From contig OZ021725.1 in assembly GCA_963978545.1 (NCBI GenBank), positions 86,970,305-87,034,304 on the forward strand: a DNA stretch of 64,000 bases, in the 5' to 3' direction. The translations under genes were made by a program, and so were the position numbers. Under the pieces are notes generated by a model. It saw nothing but the letters and a program-made list of their open reading frames with translations, was not told the DNA's origin and did no database searches. How positions within the stretch are numbered: position 1 is the first letter of the stretch; each line of letters starts with the position of its first letter. Below, one piece after another: positions 11,421 to 23,407 of the stretch. The DNA comes from Linyphia triangularis (taxonomy: Eukaryota; Arthropoda; Arachnida; Araneae; Linyphiidae).

Positions 11421-11882
11421 ACATATGGGGAAAGTAAAAAGTAAAGAAACAGTTCAAAATCTATGTCTTATCCCAAGTGATGTAGAGGGCGGTTTTAATG
11501 TAACCCCTAGCGGAGAGAGAGTATGATTGAAGGAGTGAAGGTGAACGGACGTGAAAGGAACCTCTTCTAGTTTAGGTTTAAGAACCTAGTTATAACTTAT
11601 GGAACGAATAAACCTGCTGTCTACTTAAAGAGCCTCTTCACTTTTACCCCTTCGTCATACAACATCTATGTCGGTTAATAGTTTAAAAATTGTTATAAAT
11701 ACAATAAATTTAAGTACAGTTTTTATCTTTAATGTTGTACTACTTTTTTATTTCGAGATTATGAATATAGCATGGTACAAGTTGTTGATTTTGAGAAGCG
11801 ATTTCTACACCTCTCTGTAACAACGTGGCTTATCGTTGCCTGTTTTAAGTCACATTACACCCTGGCAATGACGATGATTAGG

Positions 11883-12058
11883 TTTGTTTGTACGCTCAAC
11901 GACCTATTTTTATGCACAATGACTGCTACTCAGGTCGGGACCTACAACTTAACGTAGATTCCGAACCACAACGAACATTCATGCCTTACCCGGGATTCGA
12001 ACCCGGCACTTTTGGCATGCGAGGTCAGAGCGCTAACACCACAGCCATCAGGTGGGCA
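11883..12058 (-). repeat. SINE2 (tRNA-Ala-like), full length
   Basis: Read on the minus strand, the head is GCCCACCTGATGGCTGTG with B box GGTTCGAATCCC and a CGC-like anticodon loop in CTCGCAT. The tail passes TAGGTCGTTGAGCGTACAAA. Perfect ACGATGATTAGG flanks it (11871-11882 and 12059-12070). Confidence 0.75.
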
Positions 12059-12281
12059 ACGATGATTAGGGGACTCAAAAGGCAGCAGTGCAGATATCAA
12101 TAACAAATTTGTTTAATCTTTGAAGCAACTTCCCCACCCTCTACTTTTGATACCCCTTCGCTGCTACTGCTGTCGGTAGTTTTATCTAGAGAGGAAACAC
12201 AGTGCAGAATGCAGATCCTATTTTAATATGTATTCAAAAAACTTTTATTGTCTTTAAAATGAAAATAGAACTTCTTCTAGA

Positions 12282-12313
<32 letters not shown>

Positions 12314-12514
12314 CCAGACAAGAACCAGGAAAAATCAATAACATGTTTTTCTAAAATTTGTTATAATTTTTTTTTTATATTCAAGTTGTAAATTGTTTTC
12401 ACACACTTTTCAAATAATTTTTTTTTATCTCTATTAGTTCGTCCAGAAAACGAATTTGACATTGAAATATGAATTTTCTTTTCGAAGGCAAATGATACTG
12501 CCTTGTTTGTAGTA

Positions 12515-13620
12515 CCATAAAATGGGGTGAACAGGAACAGCGGGGTGAATCGGAACGAAACTTCATGAAATTAGAAAGAAATTATTATTTTACACAAATA
12601 AAGCAGTTTTATTAATTATATATATATTTTTCATTTGGTTAACATGTTTTTAATCTTGGAACATGTTTTATAGGGTTTTCAACACTATTCTTTAAAAAAA
12701 AAAATCTGAAACAGCGTGCATACAATTCAATGAGTTTTAACCTCTCCAAAACTTATCCCGTAATTAATAACATGTACCAGTTATAGACTTAACTAATATA
12801 TTTTTAGATAAGTATAGACATCCACAACAGCATGCCATACTTAATTTTACTTGGTTTTAAAAACTTTTTATTTTACGAATTTTTATATTTGACACGTCTA
12901 GATTTTGAGATCTGCGGGGTGAATAGGAACACTTGAAAAGAGATATTAAAAAGCTGTTTTTGGCAAGATTATGTTCCACACAAGATTTAACGACTGAAGG
13001 AGAGTCGAATTACTCCCTTCAAGACAGCAATCTAGATTGTAGACTTGAATAAATGTCAGAAGAGGAGCCTAGTTTCCGCATGGCAGAAAACCCAATTGTT
13101 CCAGTGGTTTTTTCTTTAAATGACTTCGTTATCTTTCAGTTGTATGGAAAAATGTATGAAGACTCTAAGTAAACAAAGTTTTACACCCACAAGATTATTG
13201 CTACATAAGCGTGTTTTACAAAAAGCGCTAATGAACGAAGAGATTTTCTGAAACAAATGAGGATGCTTTTCTCCTTTTTCAAGATATTTTAAAGAATTTG
13301 CAGTCGTACGACACGCAAACATAAAGTAGATTAAAAAGTATTTTTAATTTTAATGACTATTTGGATGAGTTATAAGAGAGTTATAAGAGTTGATACGCTT
13401 TCAAACATGTGATTTGTTTTGACAATAATTGACAAACACAAATTTTATCCGGCATATTAAATGATTTTTTAATGATAATTTTGTGTTCCTATTCACCACA
13501 ATGCATTATTATTTGTTTTTTACCGCCCTGTAAACATTTAAATAAGATCAGACATAAATTGTAACTAGGGTTCCGATACTTTGAAAGTTGAAAATTGTTC
13601 CGATTCACCCCATTTTACGG
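12515..13620 (-). mobile_element. TA-flanked inverted-repeat element, GGGGTGAAT family, copy 1
   Basis: Ends are CCATAAAATGGGGTGAA and TTCACCCCATTTTACGG, with TA on both sides. The motif GGGGTGAATxGGAAC recurs inside in both orientations. Relative to the copies at 24289 and 41054 it is reversed. No transposase was recognised; Tc1/mariner-like by target only. Confidence 0.6.
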
Positions 13621-13843
13621 TACCTTATTTCAGTTTGGGCACAATTGAAAATGAGGGACTGAGAAGCAAAGGAATTCAAGTAACTTTTCTTAACTTCCGA
13701 GAAAATTCACTTTAAAGTTTCTTATTTATATTAAATTCTATGAATGAAAACTAGTTATATCTTTATTTCAGAGGTTAGTATTTGAACAACTAATAATTTT
13801 CATACAAATTTATTAAAAATAAAAAACTTTAAAGTTCACTTTC

Positions 13844-13906
13844 AGTCGAACCCACAACCTCGCGGTCTAGAAGTTAGTATGCTAACCACTATACCGTTTA
13901 GTCGGC
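13844..13906 (-). repeat. SINE1 tRNA-like head fragment
   Basis: Only the tRNA-like part of SINE1 is present (reads GCCGACTAAACGGTATAGTG on the minus strand). It is followed by a different tail, GGCTGGTTAGTTTTTGTGGC, so it may be a related chimeric family. Confidence 0.5.
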
Positions 13907-14044
13907 ATTGGCTGGTTAGTTTTTGTGGCGCAAAAAGCAACACTAGGGCCATGCTGCGCCAGGGATTCCAGGAAAAAAAGGCGTCTACATTTGATGTGTT
14001 AAACTCTTTTGGAAGCCAATTTCCTGCATGTGTCACTTTTATTC

Positions 14045-16436
14045 TAAACTAGCTAAATACCCGTTCGCTACGAAATTTTAATCGCTACGAAATTTTAACA
14101 GGAGCAATATTTTAGCTTGTTGTGAGGCCTCGCTTTGCGGAAATCTGTCATTCGTGTATAGGACCCAGTTATTGGCGCTTCTCTCGCAGGAAGGTTCATC
14201 GCTACGCAAAATCATCGAGCTCGCTTCGTTCACGGAAAAGTTCATGGACTCATAAACACAGGTTGGTTGGTTGTATTCAGATTATCTGGCGCCGTCAGCA
14301 ACACGAGGGCTATAATGCGCCGAAACATTTCGTCATTTAACAAACCAACATACATTTACAAACACCCATGCCTAACACGGGACTCGAACCCGCAACCTCG
14401 CGGTCTAGAAGCTAGCACGCTAACCACTATACCGTTTGGTCGGCCTCATAAACACAGGCTTATTTCACTCGTTAAAAGGTTCCTTGCTATGCAAGCATAG
14501 GCTCGCTTCGCTCGCCGAAAGGTTCATTATCTACGTAAGCATAAGCTCGATTCACTCACAAAAATATACTTGCCACGTAAAACCTTAATATTGGAAGCCT
14601 CTCCCTTGTCAAGAAAAAAAAAAATTCCCCGTTAATACAATAATACAAAACCCCTTTAAGATTATTTTAACACGTGTTTATGGAAAGCAAAATTAGAGGC
14701 TAAAACTACTTATGTTGAAACTGTCAGAGCTCTAGGCCGATTCGAAGTTGCTTTTTGTGAAAAAATTAATTAAAAAACAAATTAAAATTTTAACAATCTT
14801 TTTATCAGTTCAATTAGAAGGCCAAAACTACTTGTGTTAAAAATTTCAGAAATTTAGCCCAATTACAAACCGTTTTGTAAAACATTTGTTAATTAATTAA
14901 AAAAAAAAATTAAATTCGGTTTTTCAAAAATACAATTAGAAGGTCACAACTATTTATGATGAAAATTTCAAAGCTCGCGAAGAAGAAATCGTTTTGTAAA
15001 ATATTAGTTAATTCTTTTTAATTAAGTAAACTAAATAAAAATTTAAAGTTCTGTTATTCAAAAGTCCAATTAGAGGGCCAAAACTACTTATGTTTAAAGT
15101 TTCAGAGTACTATTCACCCTATTAGAAGTCGTTTTGTAAAATGTTTATTAATTAATTAAAAAAATTAAAAAAAAGAACAAAATAAAAATTTAAAATTCTG
15201 TTTTTTAAAAGTCCAATTAAAAGGCCTAAACTAATTATGGTGAAAATTTCAGAGCTGTAGACCTATTAGATATCGTTTTGTAACATATTTATTAATTAAA
15301 AAAGAATTAATGAAAATTTTAACATTCTGTTCGTGATGTATACAATTAGAAGGGCAAAACTACTTATGCTGAAAATTCCAGAGCTCTACTCCAATTTTAA
15401 GTAGGTATTTATAGATCCACAGACAGACACACAGCTTGTTTTATTACTATAGATCACTAGCAGAAGAACCGTGCTTCACTACGAAATTTTAACATGTGCA
15501 GTATTTTAGCCAGCTGTGAGGCCACGCGTTGCGAAAATCCGTCATTGGTGTATAGACCCCAATTTTTGGGGCTTCGCTCGCAGGAGATTCACCGTAACGC
15601 AAAATCGAGTTAGCTTTGCTCGATGAAAGGTTCATTGCTGCGTAAGCATAAGGTCGCTTCACACACTAAAAACTAATTGCTACGTAAAGCCTTAATATTA
15701 GAAGCGAGCCGAGAAACAATAAAAAAATTCCCCGTTAATAACTATAATACAACACCCCTTAAAGAATATTTTAACACGTGATGTTTGCAAAAAGCGAAAT
15801 TAAAAGGTCAAAACTACTTATGTTGAAACTTTCAGAGCTCTAGGCCTATTAGAAGTCACTTTTTGTGAAAATATTAATTAAAAATTCATTAAAAAACAAA
15901 TTCAAATTTTAACGTTCTTTGTCAAAAGTCCAATTAGAAGGCCAAAACTACATATGCTGAAAATTTCAGAGCTGTAGCCCTATTAAAAATCATTTTGTAA
16001 AATATATATTAATTAAAAAAATTCATTAAAAAGGAATTAAATAAAAATGAAAAATTCTGTTTTTTAAAAGACCAATTAGAAGGCCAAAACTACTTATGTT
16101 GAAAATTTCGGAACTGTTGCCCTATTAGAAGTCGTTTTGTATTTTTTTTAATTAAGAAAATTAATTAAAAAAATTAATTAAAGTTTTAACATTGTTTTTC
16201 AAAAGTCCAATTAGAAGGCTAAAACTACTTAGGTTGAAAATTTTTGAGTTGTATCTCTATTCAAAGTCACTTTGTAAAAAATAAAATTAAAAAAAAAAAA
16301 ATTAAAAAAGAACTAATAAAGATTTCAACATTCTGTTTGACATACATAAAATTAGAAAGCCAAAACTTCTTATGTTGAAAATTTCAGAGCTCTACCCCAA
16401 TTTTAACTAGGTTTCTATAGATCCACAGACACACAG
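14045..16436. repeat. Two-unit duplication carrying ~130-bp tandem arrays
   Basis: Two units (about 14045-15450 and 15451-16436) each begin with TTCGCTACGAAATTTTAA-like sequence, pass GTCATTxGTGTATAGxACCC, and end CTATAGATCCACAGACA. In each, a ~130-bp monomer with CAATTAGAAGGCCAAAACTA and TTTCAGAGCTCTA repeats, about six times in the first and five in the second. A SINE1 sits in the first unit. Such CTAGC...ACGAAATTTTAA ends recall Helitron- or Penelope-like repeats, but the class is unproven. Confidence 0.5.
14263..14444 (-). repeat. SINE1, full length
   Basis: The tRNA-like head has an A-box-like TATAGTGGTTAGCG and a B box GGTTCGAGTCC, and the body ends in CCAACCAACC. A perfect 14-bp duplication CTCATAAACACAGG flanks it (14249-14262 and 14445-14458), the mark of LINE-driven insertion. 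Confidence 0.8.
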
Positions 16437-16439
16437 CTT

Positions 16440-16595
16440 GTGTGTCTTATGCACAAAGACGGCTAATCAGGCCGGGACCTACACCTTAACGTGTATTCCG
16501 AACCACAACGAACATCCATGCCTAATCCAGGATTCAAACCCGGCACCTTTGGCATGCGTGGCCAGAGCTCTAACCACACAGCCATCAGATGGGCC
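16440..16595 (-). repeat. SINE2, tail-truncated
   Basis: The head and middle match the copy at 11883. The tail end is lost at the border of the AATTAGAAGGCC tandem array. Confidence 0.65.
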
Positions 16596-16961
16596 TCTAA
16601 ATCATAAGAGCCTTGTCTCTACAATGGCCCCCACCATCAGACATTCCAGCGGATTCATCTGCAACAGACTATTCTCTCGATATTATACCAAATTTTAATA
16701 AACAATTTCACGTGCAGCATAAAGTTGCAAGAATATTTTTTGCAAGTATAAAGTTATGTTGTAAAAGGGCGTTGAAGAAAATTTGTTGGATTCGATTATT
16801 TGTGTGAATAGTACATTTCGTTGGTGGAAACGTAATATAATTCCTGTATCGGGATTGGCTTGTAGGCTTGTATTGTATTGGATTTTCAATGTGCAAGAAC
16901 AACAGGTAGCGTAGATTCCGAATGACTTTCCAGGAGTCTTTCAAGCGCTTCCTATTTGGGT

Positions 16962-17138
16962 TGGTTGTATTCAGATTATCTGGCGCCGTCAGCAACACGA
17001 GGGCTATAATGCGCTGAAACATTCGTCATTAGACAAGCCAACATACATTTACAAACACCCATGCCTAACACGGGACTCGAACCCGCAACCTCGCGGTCTA
17101 GAAGCTAGCAAGCTAACCACTATACCCGTTTGGTCGGC
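16962..17138 (-). repeat. SINE1, full length
   Basis: Same structure as the copy at 14263. The flanking duplication CTTCCTATTTGGGT / CTTCCCATTTGGGT has one mismatch. Confidence 0.75.
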
Positions 17139-17170
17139 CTTCCCATTTGGGTCTGGAATGGGGAAAAATC

Positions 17171-17348
17171 CGGTTTGGTTTATACGCTCAATGACCTATT
17201 TTTACGCACAATGACTACTAATTAGGCCGGGACCTACAGCTTAACGTAGATTCCGAACCACAAGGAACATCAATGCCTAATTCAGGATTTTTACCTGGCA
17301 CCTTTGGCATGCGTGGCCTAAGCGCTAACCCCACAGCCATCAGGTGGG
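17171..17348 (-). repeat. SINE2
   Basis: Full head and tail, flanked by GAAAAATC on both sides. Confidence 0.65.
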
Positions 17349-17722
17349 CGGTGAAAAATCAAGAAAATCAGACAACTTTGTCTAAAAGAGTGTCACAATC
17401 GACTTCGCGTCTACTCAGTTTTGAAATAAGGCATTACAGAGCACCGGTGCTAGCAATCGGATCTCGAAACCTGTAGCAATGCCAATAATCAACTATGCCT
17501 TTGATGTGCGAGTTGAGCAAATATGGTTGGAGAAGATAAAAAAAAGTTTGTAACTAAATTCCCGAAAGTGTAGAAGCAGTACAGTCATTCAGGGTAACTT
17601 TGAGCCATAGAGTGTAACTTTGCACCACCTCCTAGTTTCTAGTATTTTTGGGTTCAAAGAGCTGCTCATGATCCACAGCTGCAAACTGCTGGCAAGATTG
17701 TGAAATTGGCTTTTTGCTTGAT

Positions 17723-17898
17723 GATTGGTTGATTGTTTTCAGATTATCTGGCGCCGTCAGCAACATGAGGGCTATAATGCGCCGAAATATTCGTCATTAG
17801 ACAAGCCAACATACATTTACAAACACACATGCCTGTCTCGAACCCGCAACCTCGCGGTCTAGAAGCTAGCACGCTAACCACTATACCGTTTGGTCGCA
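17723..17898 (-). repeat. SINE1 in the pogo-type element
   Basis: Flanked by CTTTTTGCTTGAT at 17710-17722 and 17899-17911. It has a small deletion before the B-box region. Confidence 0.75.
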
Positions 17899-18524
17899 CT
17901 TTTTGCTTGATAGTTTAATAATTGAATTGAGAAAATAGTACATAATTTATTTGGCCATTCAGTTGTTTTTCTGGAGTACTGTTTTCAAGTTCCATTTTAA
18001 TGCTTATTTGAAGTTGATGTAAATCAATTAATTTATGCAAGTAAGTATCAACTTACCACTTTTTCAGTTATATAATTTTCTGAAAAAAGTGAAATTGTTA
18101 GTAGCTGATGGTTATTTATTTACTAACATTTGGTAAAAAGCAAAAAACCAAGGCACTATCATTTTATCACATATTCAGTGTAACTTTGAGCCGGTTCAAA
18201 GTTAGGCTGATGACATTGTAATGCTGCACATATAATTCATATTTTATTCTAATTTATTTTTGGTTGCTTTTAAATACATTTATATACATACAGAATCTTC
18301 ACTTGTATGTAAAATCCGATAAAATGAAAATGTTGGGAGTGAATTCAAGAAGTACCTAATTATATTAGAAACACGTTCACAGAACTAAAAAAAAAAAATC
18401 TGCCGACCTATAATGGTTGTAAAAAGCGTTTCATTTAAGTGAAAAATCTATCTGCACAAAAAATAAATGGTAAAGGAATATGTATAGCAAGGACATGATG
18501 GGATTGTCCAAAGTCCTTCTCTAC

Positions 18525-18700
18525 GACCTAACGGTATAGTGGTTAGCATACTAGCTTCTAGACCGCGAGGTTGCGGATTCGAGTCCCGTGTAAGGCATGG
18601 GTGTTTGTAAATGTATGTTGGCTTGTCTAATGATGAATGTTTCGGCGCATTATAGCCCTCGTGTTGCTGACGGCGCCAGATAATCTGAAAACAACCAACC
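18525..18700 (+). repeat. SINE1, plus orientation
   Basis: Head to tail on the plus strand from GACCTAACGGTATAGTGG to ACAACCAACC, flanked by AAAGTCCT-containing duplications that differ by an indel. Confidence 0.7.
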
Positions 18701-18761
18701 AAAGTCCTCTACCATATGAACTCCTGGGAAACAGCAAGAGTAAAAGTCCTAAACTAGATGA

Positions 18762-18901
18762 CCCACCTAAAGGTTGTGTGGTTAGAGCTCTGCCCCCGCA
18801 TGCCAAATGTTCCGGTTTCGAATCCCGAGTTAGTCATGGATGTTCGTTGTAATTCGGAATCCACGTTAAGCTGTAGGTCGTTGAGCGTATAAACCAACCA
18901 A
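18762..18901 (+). repeat. SINE2 with tail deletion
   Basis: Flanked by CCTAAACTAGATGA / CCTGAACTAGATGA (18748-18761 and 18902-18915). The segment between GCTGTAGGTC and GTTGAGCG is missing. Confidence 0.7.
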
Positions 18902-18919
18902 CCTGAACTAGATGATGCA

Positions 18920-19339
18920 GGTGACAGTGTATGTACAGCACTGTCATTTTCGGAGGAGATGAAAGTTGGACAATAAGGACATGATAGAGGTTCATACTGC
19001 TCAAACTGTTTGGAGAATGTTACTGAAAAGTCAGAGATTGTTCAAGTGGTGGCTGTTAAACACATCAATGAGGCAGGAATTTTATACACAAAGTATGCAC
19101 GTATTTTAGATTTTGGATATGGCATATGCAAAGTTTACGACCGCGTAATTATTCAATACGATGGAGAAATGTACCCTGACCAAATTGACATAAAAGACAA
19201 CGTGATATTTGGTGGTTCATGAAGAAATCTGGTGCATATTGGAAACGGCCCAATATCAATGGTGATCTGTGGTATGAAAAAGTAGGCGTGTTTAAAAAAT
19301 TATCACCAGAAATTATTATTCCAGCTAGAACACAGGTGC
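18920..19339 (+). pseudogene. Decayed C-terminal coding remnant inside a pogo/Tigger-type element
   Basis: One frame gives GSYCSNCLENVTEKSEIVQ, then KVYDRVIIQYDGEMYP, up to a stop at 19222. A second frame from 19219 continues KKSGAYWKRPNINGDLWYEK and VFKKLSPEIIIPARTQ. The order Cys-x-x-Cys, YDGxxYP and W-x-x-P resembles the tail of transposon proteins in such elements. The frame shift and an upstream stop show that it is inactive. A truncated SINE2 follows directly. Confidence 0.4.
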
Positions 19340-19470
19340 CGCGTTCAAATCCCGGATTAGGCATGGATGTTCGTTGTGGTTCGGAATCCACGTTAAGCTG
19401 TAGGTCCAGTTCTGATTAGCCGTTACTGTGCGTGAAAATAGGTCGTTGAGCGTACAAACCAATCAATCCA
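19335..19470 (+). repeat. SINE2, head-truncated
   Basis: It begins within the tRNA-like head, just before the B box (GTGCCGCGTTCAAATCCCGG), and continues to the ACAAACCAATCAATCC tail. Confidence 0.6.
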
Positions 19471-19885
19471 GTCAATCCACCTAGAACTCGAGAATAAGTT
19501 TTCCAGATCAATGATTCTTTCTTTGATGCAAAACTATTAATCTAAAGAATGCCAAAGTGAAATTTTATGAAGTGTGAACTTTGTTTTTATATTATCATAC
19601 TATTTCTAACATTAAGAGTAGAATATTTGTATCTGTGCCACATTGTGACTTGCAAACACCATAGTACTTAACTAATAGCATAAGGACCGCCTATCAGTTT
19701 TATTATTTTCTATTTATCTTTTCAATTTTTAATTGATAAAATGAGGTTAAGTGAATGAACTGAAGATTGTTTTTTCACTATATTTGGATGTTAAAACTGA
19801 ATAATAAATAGGTTTTAATGCAATATATTCATGTGATTCGTTATCCACTGTTCCTACCTAATATATGCTTTGCGATGTTATTCAA

Positions 19886-20081
19886 CCCTTTTCACTCCAG
19901 TGGCGCCTCTCAGGCGCCACACGATTGGATGCCAAACCACGAGAGGACCATTAGGTGTGATGCGGAAATTCGATGCAAGGCCAATGACTGTTTAGTTTCT
20001 ATGAAGCAAATCCATAAACACCAGCCGAACCTAAAATGTCTCGAGTTACCTCCGCGCGAAAAAGGCCTGGAGTGCAAAGGG
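19886..20081. mobile_element. TTAA-type MITE, family A, copy 1
   Basis: It begins CCCTTTTCACTCCAGTGG and ends GGAGTGCAAAGGG before TTAA; the left flank is TCAA. It shares ACACGATTGGATGCC and AGGCCAATGACTGT with the copy at 37598. It is inserted in the pogo-type remnant. Confidence 0.5.
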
Positions 20082-20707
20082 TTAAAATATCCAAACTTTA
20101 TGGTATTGATAACTGCAGCTGATGATGTTTCAAATACTTAGAAACTTAATTTTACTCGTTCAAAGTAGTCTAGACTCCAAAATTGAATAAAAAAGTTATT
20201 TTATATGAAACTTCTGAGAGTGGTTCAAAGTTACCCTGAATGACAGGGTAACTTTGCACCGGGTTATTTTTCTATTATTTAGTGCTTTAATCATCAGCAT
20301 TTACTAATTTGTGTAAATTAAAATATAATTTAGGGTTTATTCTTCCATTATGTGCCATTAGGTCGGAAAATATTTTTAAAACATAAGTGAGGAAGAAGAA
20401 AATACTGAAAATGTGGTTCAACGTTACCCTGATTGACTGCATCGACAAAGCGAGTTCATATCACCGAACGCATAGAACACAGTTTAGTAAAATTTGTGGT
20501 TTTATCGTCAAAATGCGAAAACGTTATATAGGACCGTTTAACTTAGTGGTCGAAAAATAAGTCTTCCTTGCAACCTTAATCATATTTCTCTTATCAAGTC
20601 ATGTATAAACGTGTAATTTCTGTTATAGTAATAAAATACTATTCAATTTCTATAATTACAAGCGTTTGTATTGGGATGTTTTGTTCGTAAAACGATCGAT
20701 TCTTGTG

Positions 20708-20826
20708 TAGGACAGTTAAACGGAGATTCCGAACCACAACGAGCATCTATGCTTAACCCAGGATTCGATCCCGGTACTTTTGCTATGAGAGGCTCAAGTG
20801 CTAACCACACAGCCATCATGTGGGCC
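20708..20826 (-). repeat. SINE2 fragment
   Basis: Only the head and adjoining body remain, reading GGCCCACATGATGGCTGTG on the minus strand. Confidence 0.6.
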
Positions 20827-20996
20827 ATTTATATTGGGAAAGGAAATTAGTTAACAATAAGTTATAAGAAAGACAGAAAAAGGAATTCTACAAAGTTGCA
20901 CATTTGTTTTACATGAAAAAGATTTTGCTTAAAGTAAAGTCTGTCCAATCTTCCAATCTATCCAATATTTGTAGCATATTTTAATTCAAGAGTCGG

Positions 20997-21023
20997 TTGG
21001 TTGGTTTGTGCTCCCAACGACCC
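20997..21023 (-). repeat. 27-bp SINE2 tail insertion
   Basis: A 27-bp piece of SINE2 tail (TTGGTTTGTGCTCCCAACGA) is flanked by perfect ATTCAAGAGTCGG duplications at 20984-20996 and 21024-21036. This looks like a severely 5'-truncated integration. Confidence 0.6.
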
Positions 21024-21095
21024 ATTCAAGAGTCGGACTTTATTAGTGTATTATTAGAGATCAATATAACGAATCGAAAGAAGGCATATCAGTAT

Positions 21096-21274
21096 GGTTG
21101 GTTGTTTTCAGATTATCTGGCGCCGTCAGCAACACGAGGGCTATAATGAGTCGAAACATTCGTCATTAGACAAGCCAACATACATTTACAAACACCCATG
21201 CCAACACGGGACTCGAACCCGCAACCTCGCGGTCTAGAAGCTAGCACGCTAACCACTATACCGTTTGGTCGGCA
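21096..21274 (-). repeat. SINE1
   Basis: Complete head and tail, but no clear target duplication. It abuts a G run that replaces the left end of a TTAA-type element. Confidence 0.7.
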
Positions 21275-21275
21275 T

Positions 21276-21702
21276 GGGGGGGGGGGACATCACAATTTTA
21301 CAATCGCGCTCGTATGTCTCCGTACAGGGGACATCACATCTTGCGTCAGTAAATTTCAACAAACCCAACCATCGACGAACTCTCCTTATTGCTCCTTTCA
21401 AGTGGCGAAGAGAAGTGCTCGGACCGTCGTGAACCAACACTTCTCACGTTCTCTTTTGACACTAAACCCCGCTCCAATGTTTTTTTTTTATACATCATGG
21501 TAATTTTACCATATTTTGATTTGATTTCTTGTGCCATTTCAAGAGAAAACTTCAGGAAAACATGTATTTCTCAAAAAGTTGTGCTGGAGAAAGTTAATTC
21601 TCCGAAATCACTAATAAACTTTAATGTCACCTGAGAGGGCACATCCGAGTGATATGCTAAAATTACGATGTCCCCTGAGATGGGAGAGCGGAGTGCAAAG
21701 GG
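21276..21702. mobile_element. Partial TTAA-type element, left end lost
   Basis: The right end GGAGTGCAAAGGG is followed by TTAA at 21703-21706, as in family A. Internal arms related to GGGGACATCACAATTTTAC and ACGATGTCCCC are inverted. The left terminus is replaced by a SINE1 copy and a G run. Confidence 0.35.
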
Positions 21703-22364
21703 TTAATGCGTTGTAGTGAAATATACTGAAGTATTCTTAGTAGTTTCAATACATTATTTTGACACGTTGAAAAATAAAATATTATGTGGCCACATCCACA
21801 TCCTAGGTCAAGGGGTGTATTCAGGGGCTATATTTATAAATTTTTGATTTAAGGATGATAAATCTTCTAGTTAAATTGGAACACATTTCCATCAAAAAAA
21901 TTCTTCTTGATCGTACATAAAAAAAAATTCCGAGTTATTTGCTAACTTTCTAAAGCATAATTACTAGTGCAAAGGGTTAAACCACAATCGTGCCCAAATT
22001 CCGTGGTAGTCAACGTGTTAAACGTCCCAATTGTTCTCAAAGCGGATAAATTAATATAGCACAACTAGAAAACTGACGGGATCAGTAAATAAAGATTTAA
22101 GAAATAGAACTCTAACTTGGAAGAATTGGAAGTAAATCAACATTCAAGAGTGAAAGTATCAACAATTTAGTTTTTAAATTGTAAAATATCTGCTTGTTTC
22201 ACCTTCGAAGACTCCCCTTCAATATTGTAAAAAGTTTGTCTACATGCTTATATTTTAAACCCTTGACACTGGCTCAAAATTATTTATTGTATAATAATTA
22301 AAGGGACACGATAAGATATTTTGTTGGATTGTTTTCGGTATCCTGGCGCAAGGGCTACTCTAGG

Positions 22365-22540
22365 TTGGTTGTATTCAGATTATCTGGCGCCGTCAGCAAC
22401 ACGAGGGCTATCATGCGCCGAAACATTCGTCATTAGACAAGCCAACATACATTTACAAACACCCATGCCAACACGGGACTAGAACCCGCAACCTCGCGGT
22501 CTAGAAGCAAGCACGCTAACCACTATACCGTTTGGTCGGC
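22365..22540 (-). repeat. SINE1
   Basis: Flanked by perfect AGGGCTACTCTAGG duplications (22351-22364 and 22541-22554). Confidence 0.8.
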
Positions 22541-23306
22541 AGGGCTACTCTAGGACCTAACTGTGTTGTAACATTGCAAAGCCAACAAGTACAATTTGCT
22601 CCTTCTAATCAAAACATTTAATTAAAAAAAATCCCATCCAATTTGTTCTGATAGCTTAGTTACATTGAATTTTTCATGGAAAGAGCTATACTAGATTATA
22701 CAGCACTGGAATATCGTTTCAAAAAGAACTGAATTGCTCTGCTGGTAGTCAGAAATGTTTTGGAAAACAAAGTTGCCCATAATACATTGTTTCTGAACAT
22801 TTCGTATTCTTTAGATAGTATAAACACAGCAATAAAACAAACACCTTTGCATTATTTTTTAATTCAACTTTGCATTTGTATTATTTGTATTATTGCAAAC
22901 GAAGTTAAGTTTAACGTTTTTATCCCAATGATTTTAAATTCGTCAATAAAATTCTTATCTATTGTTAAAGCAAGTAAATAATTTGGTCACATTTTATAAA
23001 TGAGCCATGATAAAATAAATTACATCATACTAAACAACGACATAGTTACTTGTCCACACATTTATTAACCGTTGCAATATTAAATTCGAATGCGATATTT
23101 CAATATTTATGAATCTTCATTTAATTACCATCAGTAAAAGCATAATTATAATAAAAGTTAATTATTCAACAACGGCTAATATATACTAAAATGCATGGAA
23201 ATTATATGGGCAAATCTATCATTAGGAATACCAACTACAAAATGGAAATTTTAACGACTTCATGCAAATTGAAATTACAGTTAAATACTGAGTGAAGTTC
23301 ACTTAC

Positions 23307-23407
23307 CCTGCTTCAAAAAATAATCAAATAATAATAATTAATAACACTTTGCTAATTTTTAACTAGAATTAACCGTACTCCAAGCACAACAAACTAACCG
23401 CCATTTG
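23307..23407 (-). other. Candidate first exon of a minus-strand gene (CUB gene?)
   Basis: The minus strand reads GCAGG/GTAAGTG, a near-consensus donor whose exon ends at 23307. Upstream on that strand is AAATGGCGG, a YY1-type initiator or downstream element. An ATG inside it opens only an 11-codon frame. The next acceptor on that strand with good context that I noticed is at 10229, so I infer this is the leader exon of the CUB gene. The 5' end is not defined. Confidence 0.35.

Larger units (their letters stand above)
17582..20439 (+). mobile_element. pogo/Tigger-like DNA transposon remnant (2.9 kb)
   Basis: The left end CAGTCATTCAGGGTAACTTT and the right end GTTACCCTGATTGACTG are inverted repeats beginning CAGT. 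The left flank is TA and the right flank CA, a decayed TA target. Related motifs (AGGGTAACTTTGCACC, GTAACTTTGAGCC) recur inside near both ends. It has been invaded by SINE1 copies (17723, 18525), SINE2 copies (18762, 19335) and a TTAA-type MITE (19886). Confidence 0.5.

Noticed and set aside
13116..13322. 68-codon frame inside the GGGGTGAAT element as a transposase remnant
   Set aside because: No transposase motif was recognised and the frame is not obviously kept in the copy at 41054.
14263..14444. Possible functional tRNA genes in the SINE heads
   Set aside because: A and B boxes are present, but acceptor and anticodon stems do not pair properly and each head is joined to the same SINE body and flanked by target duplications.
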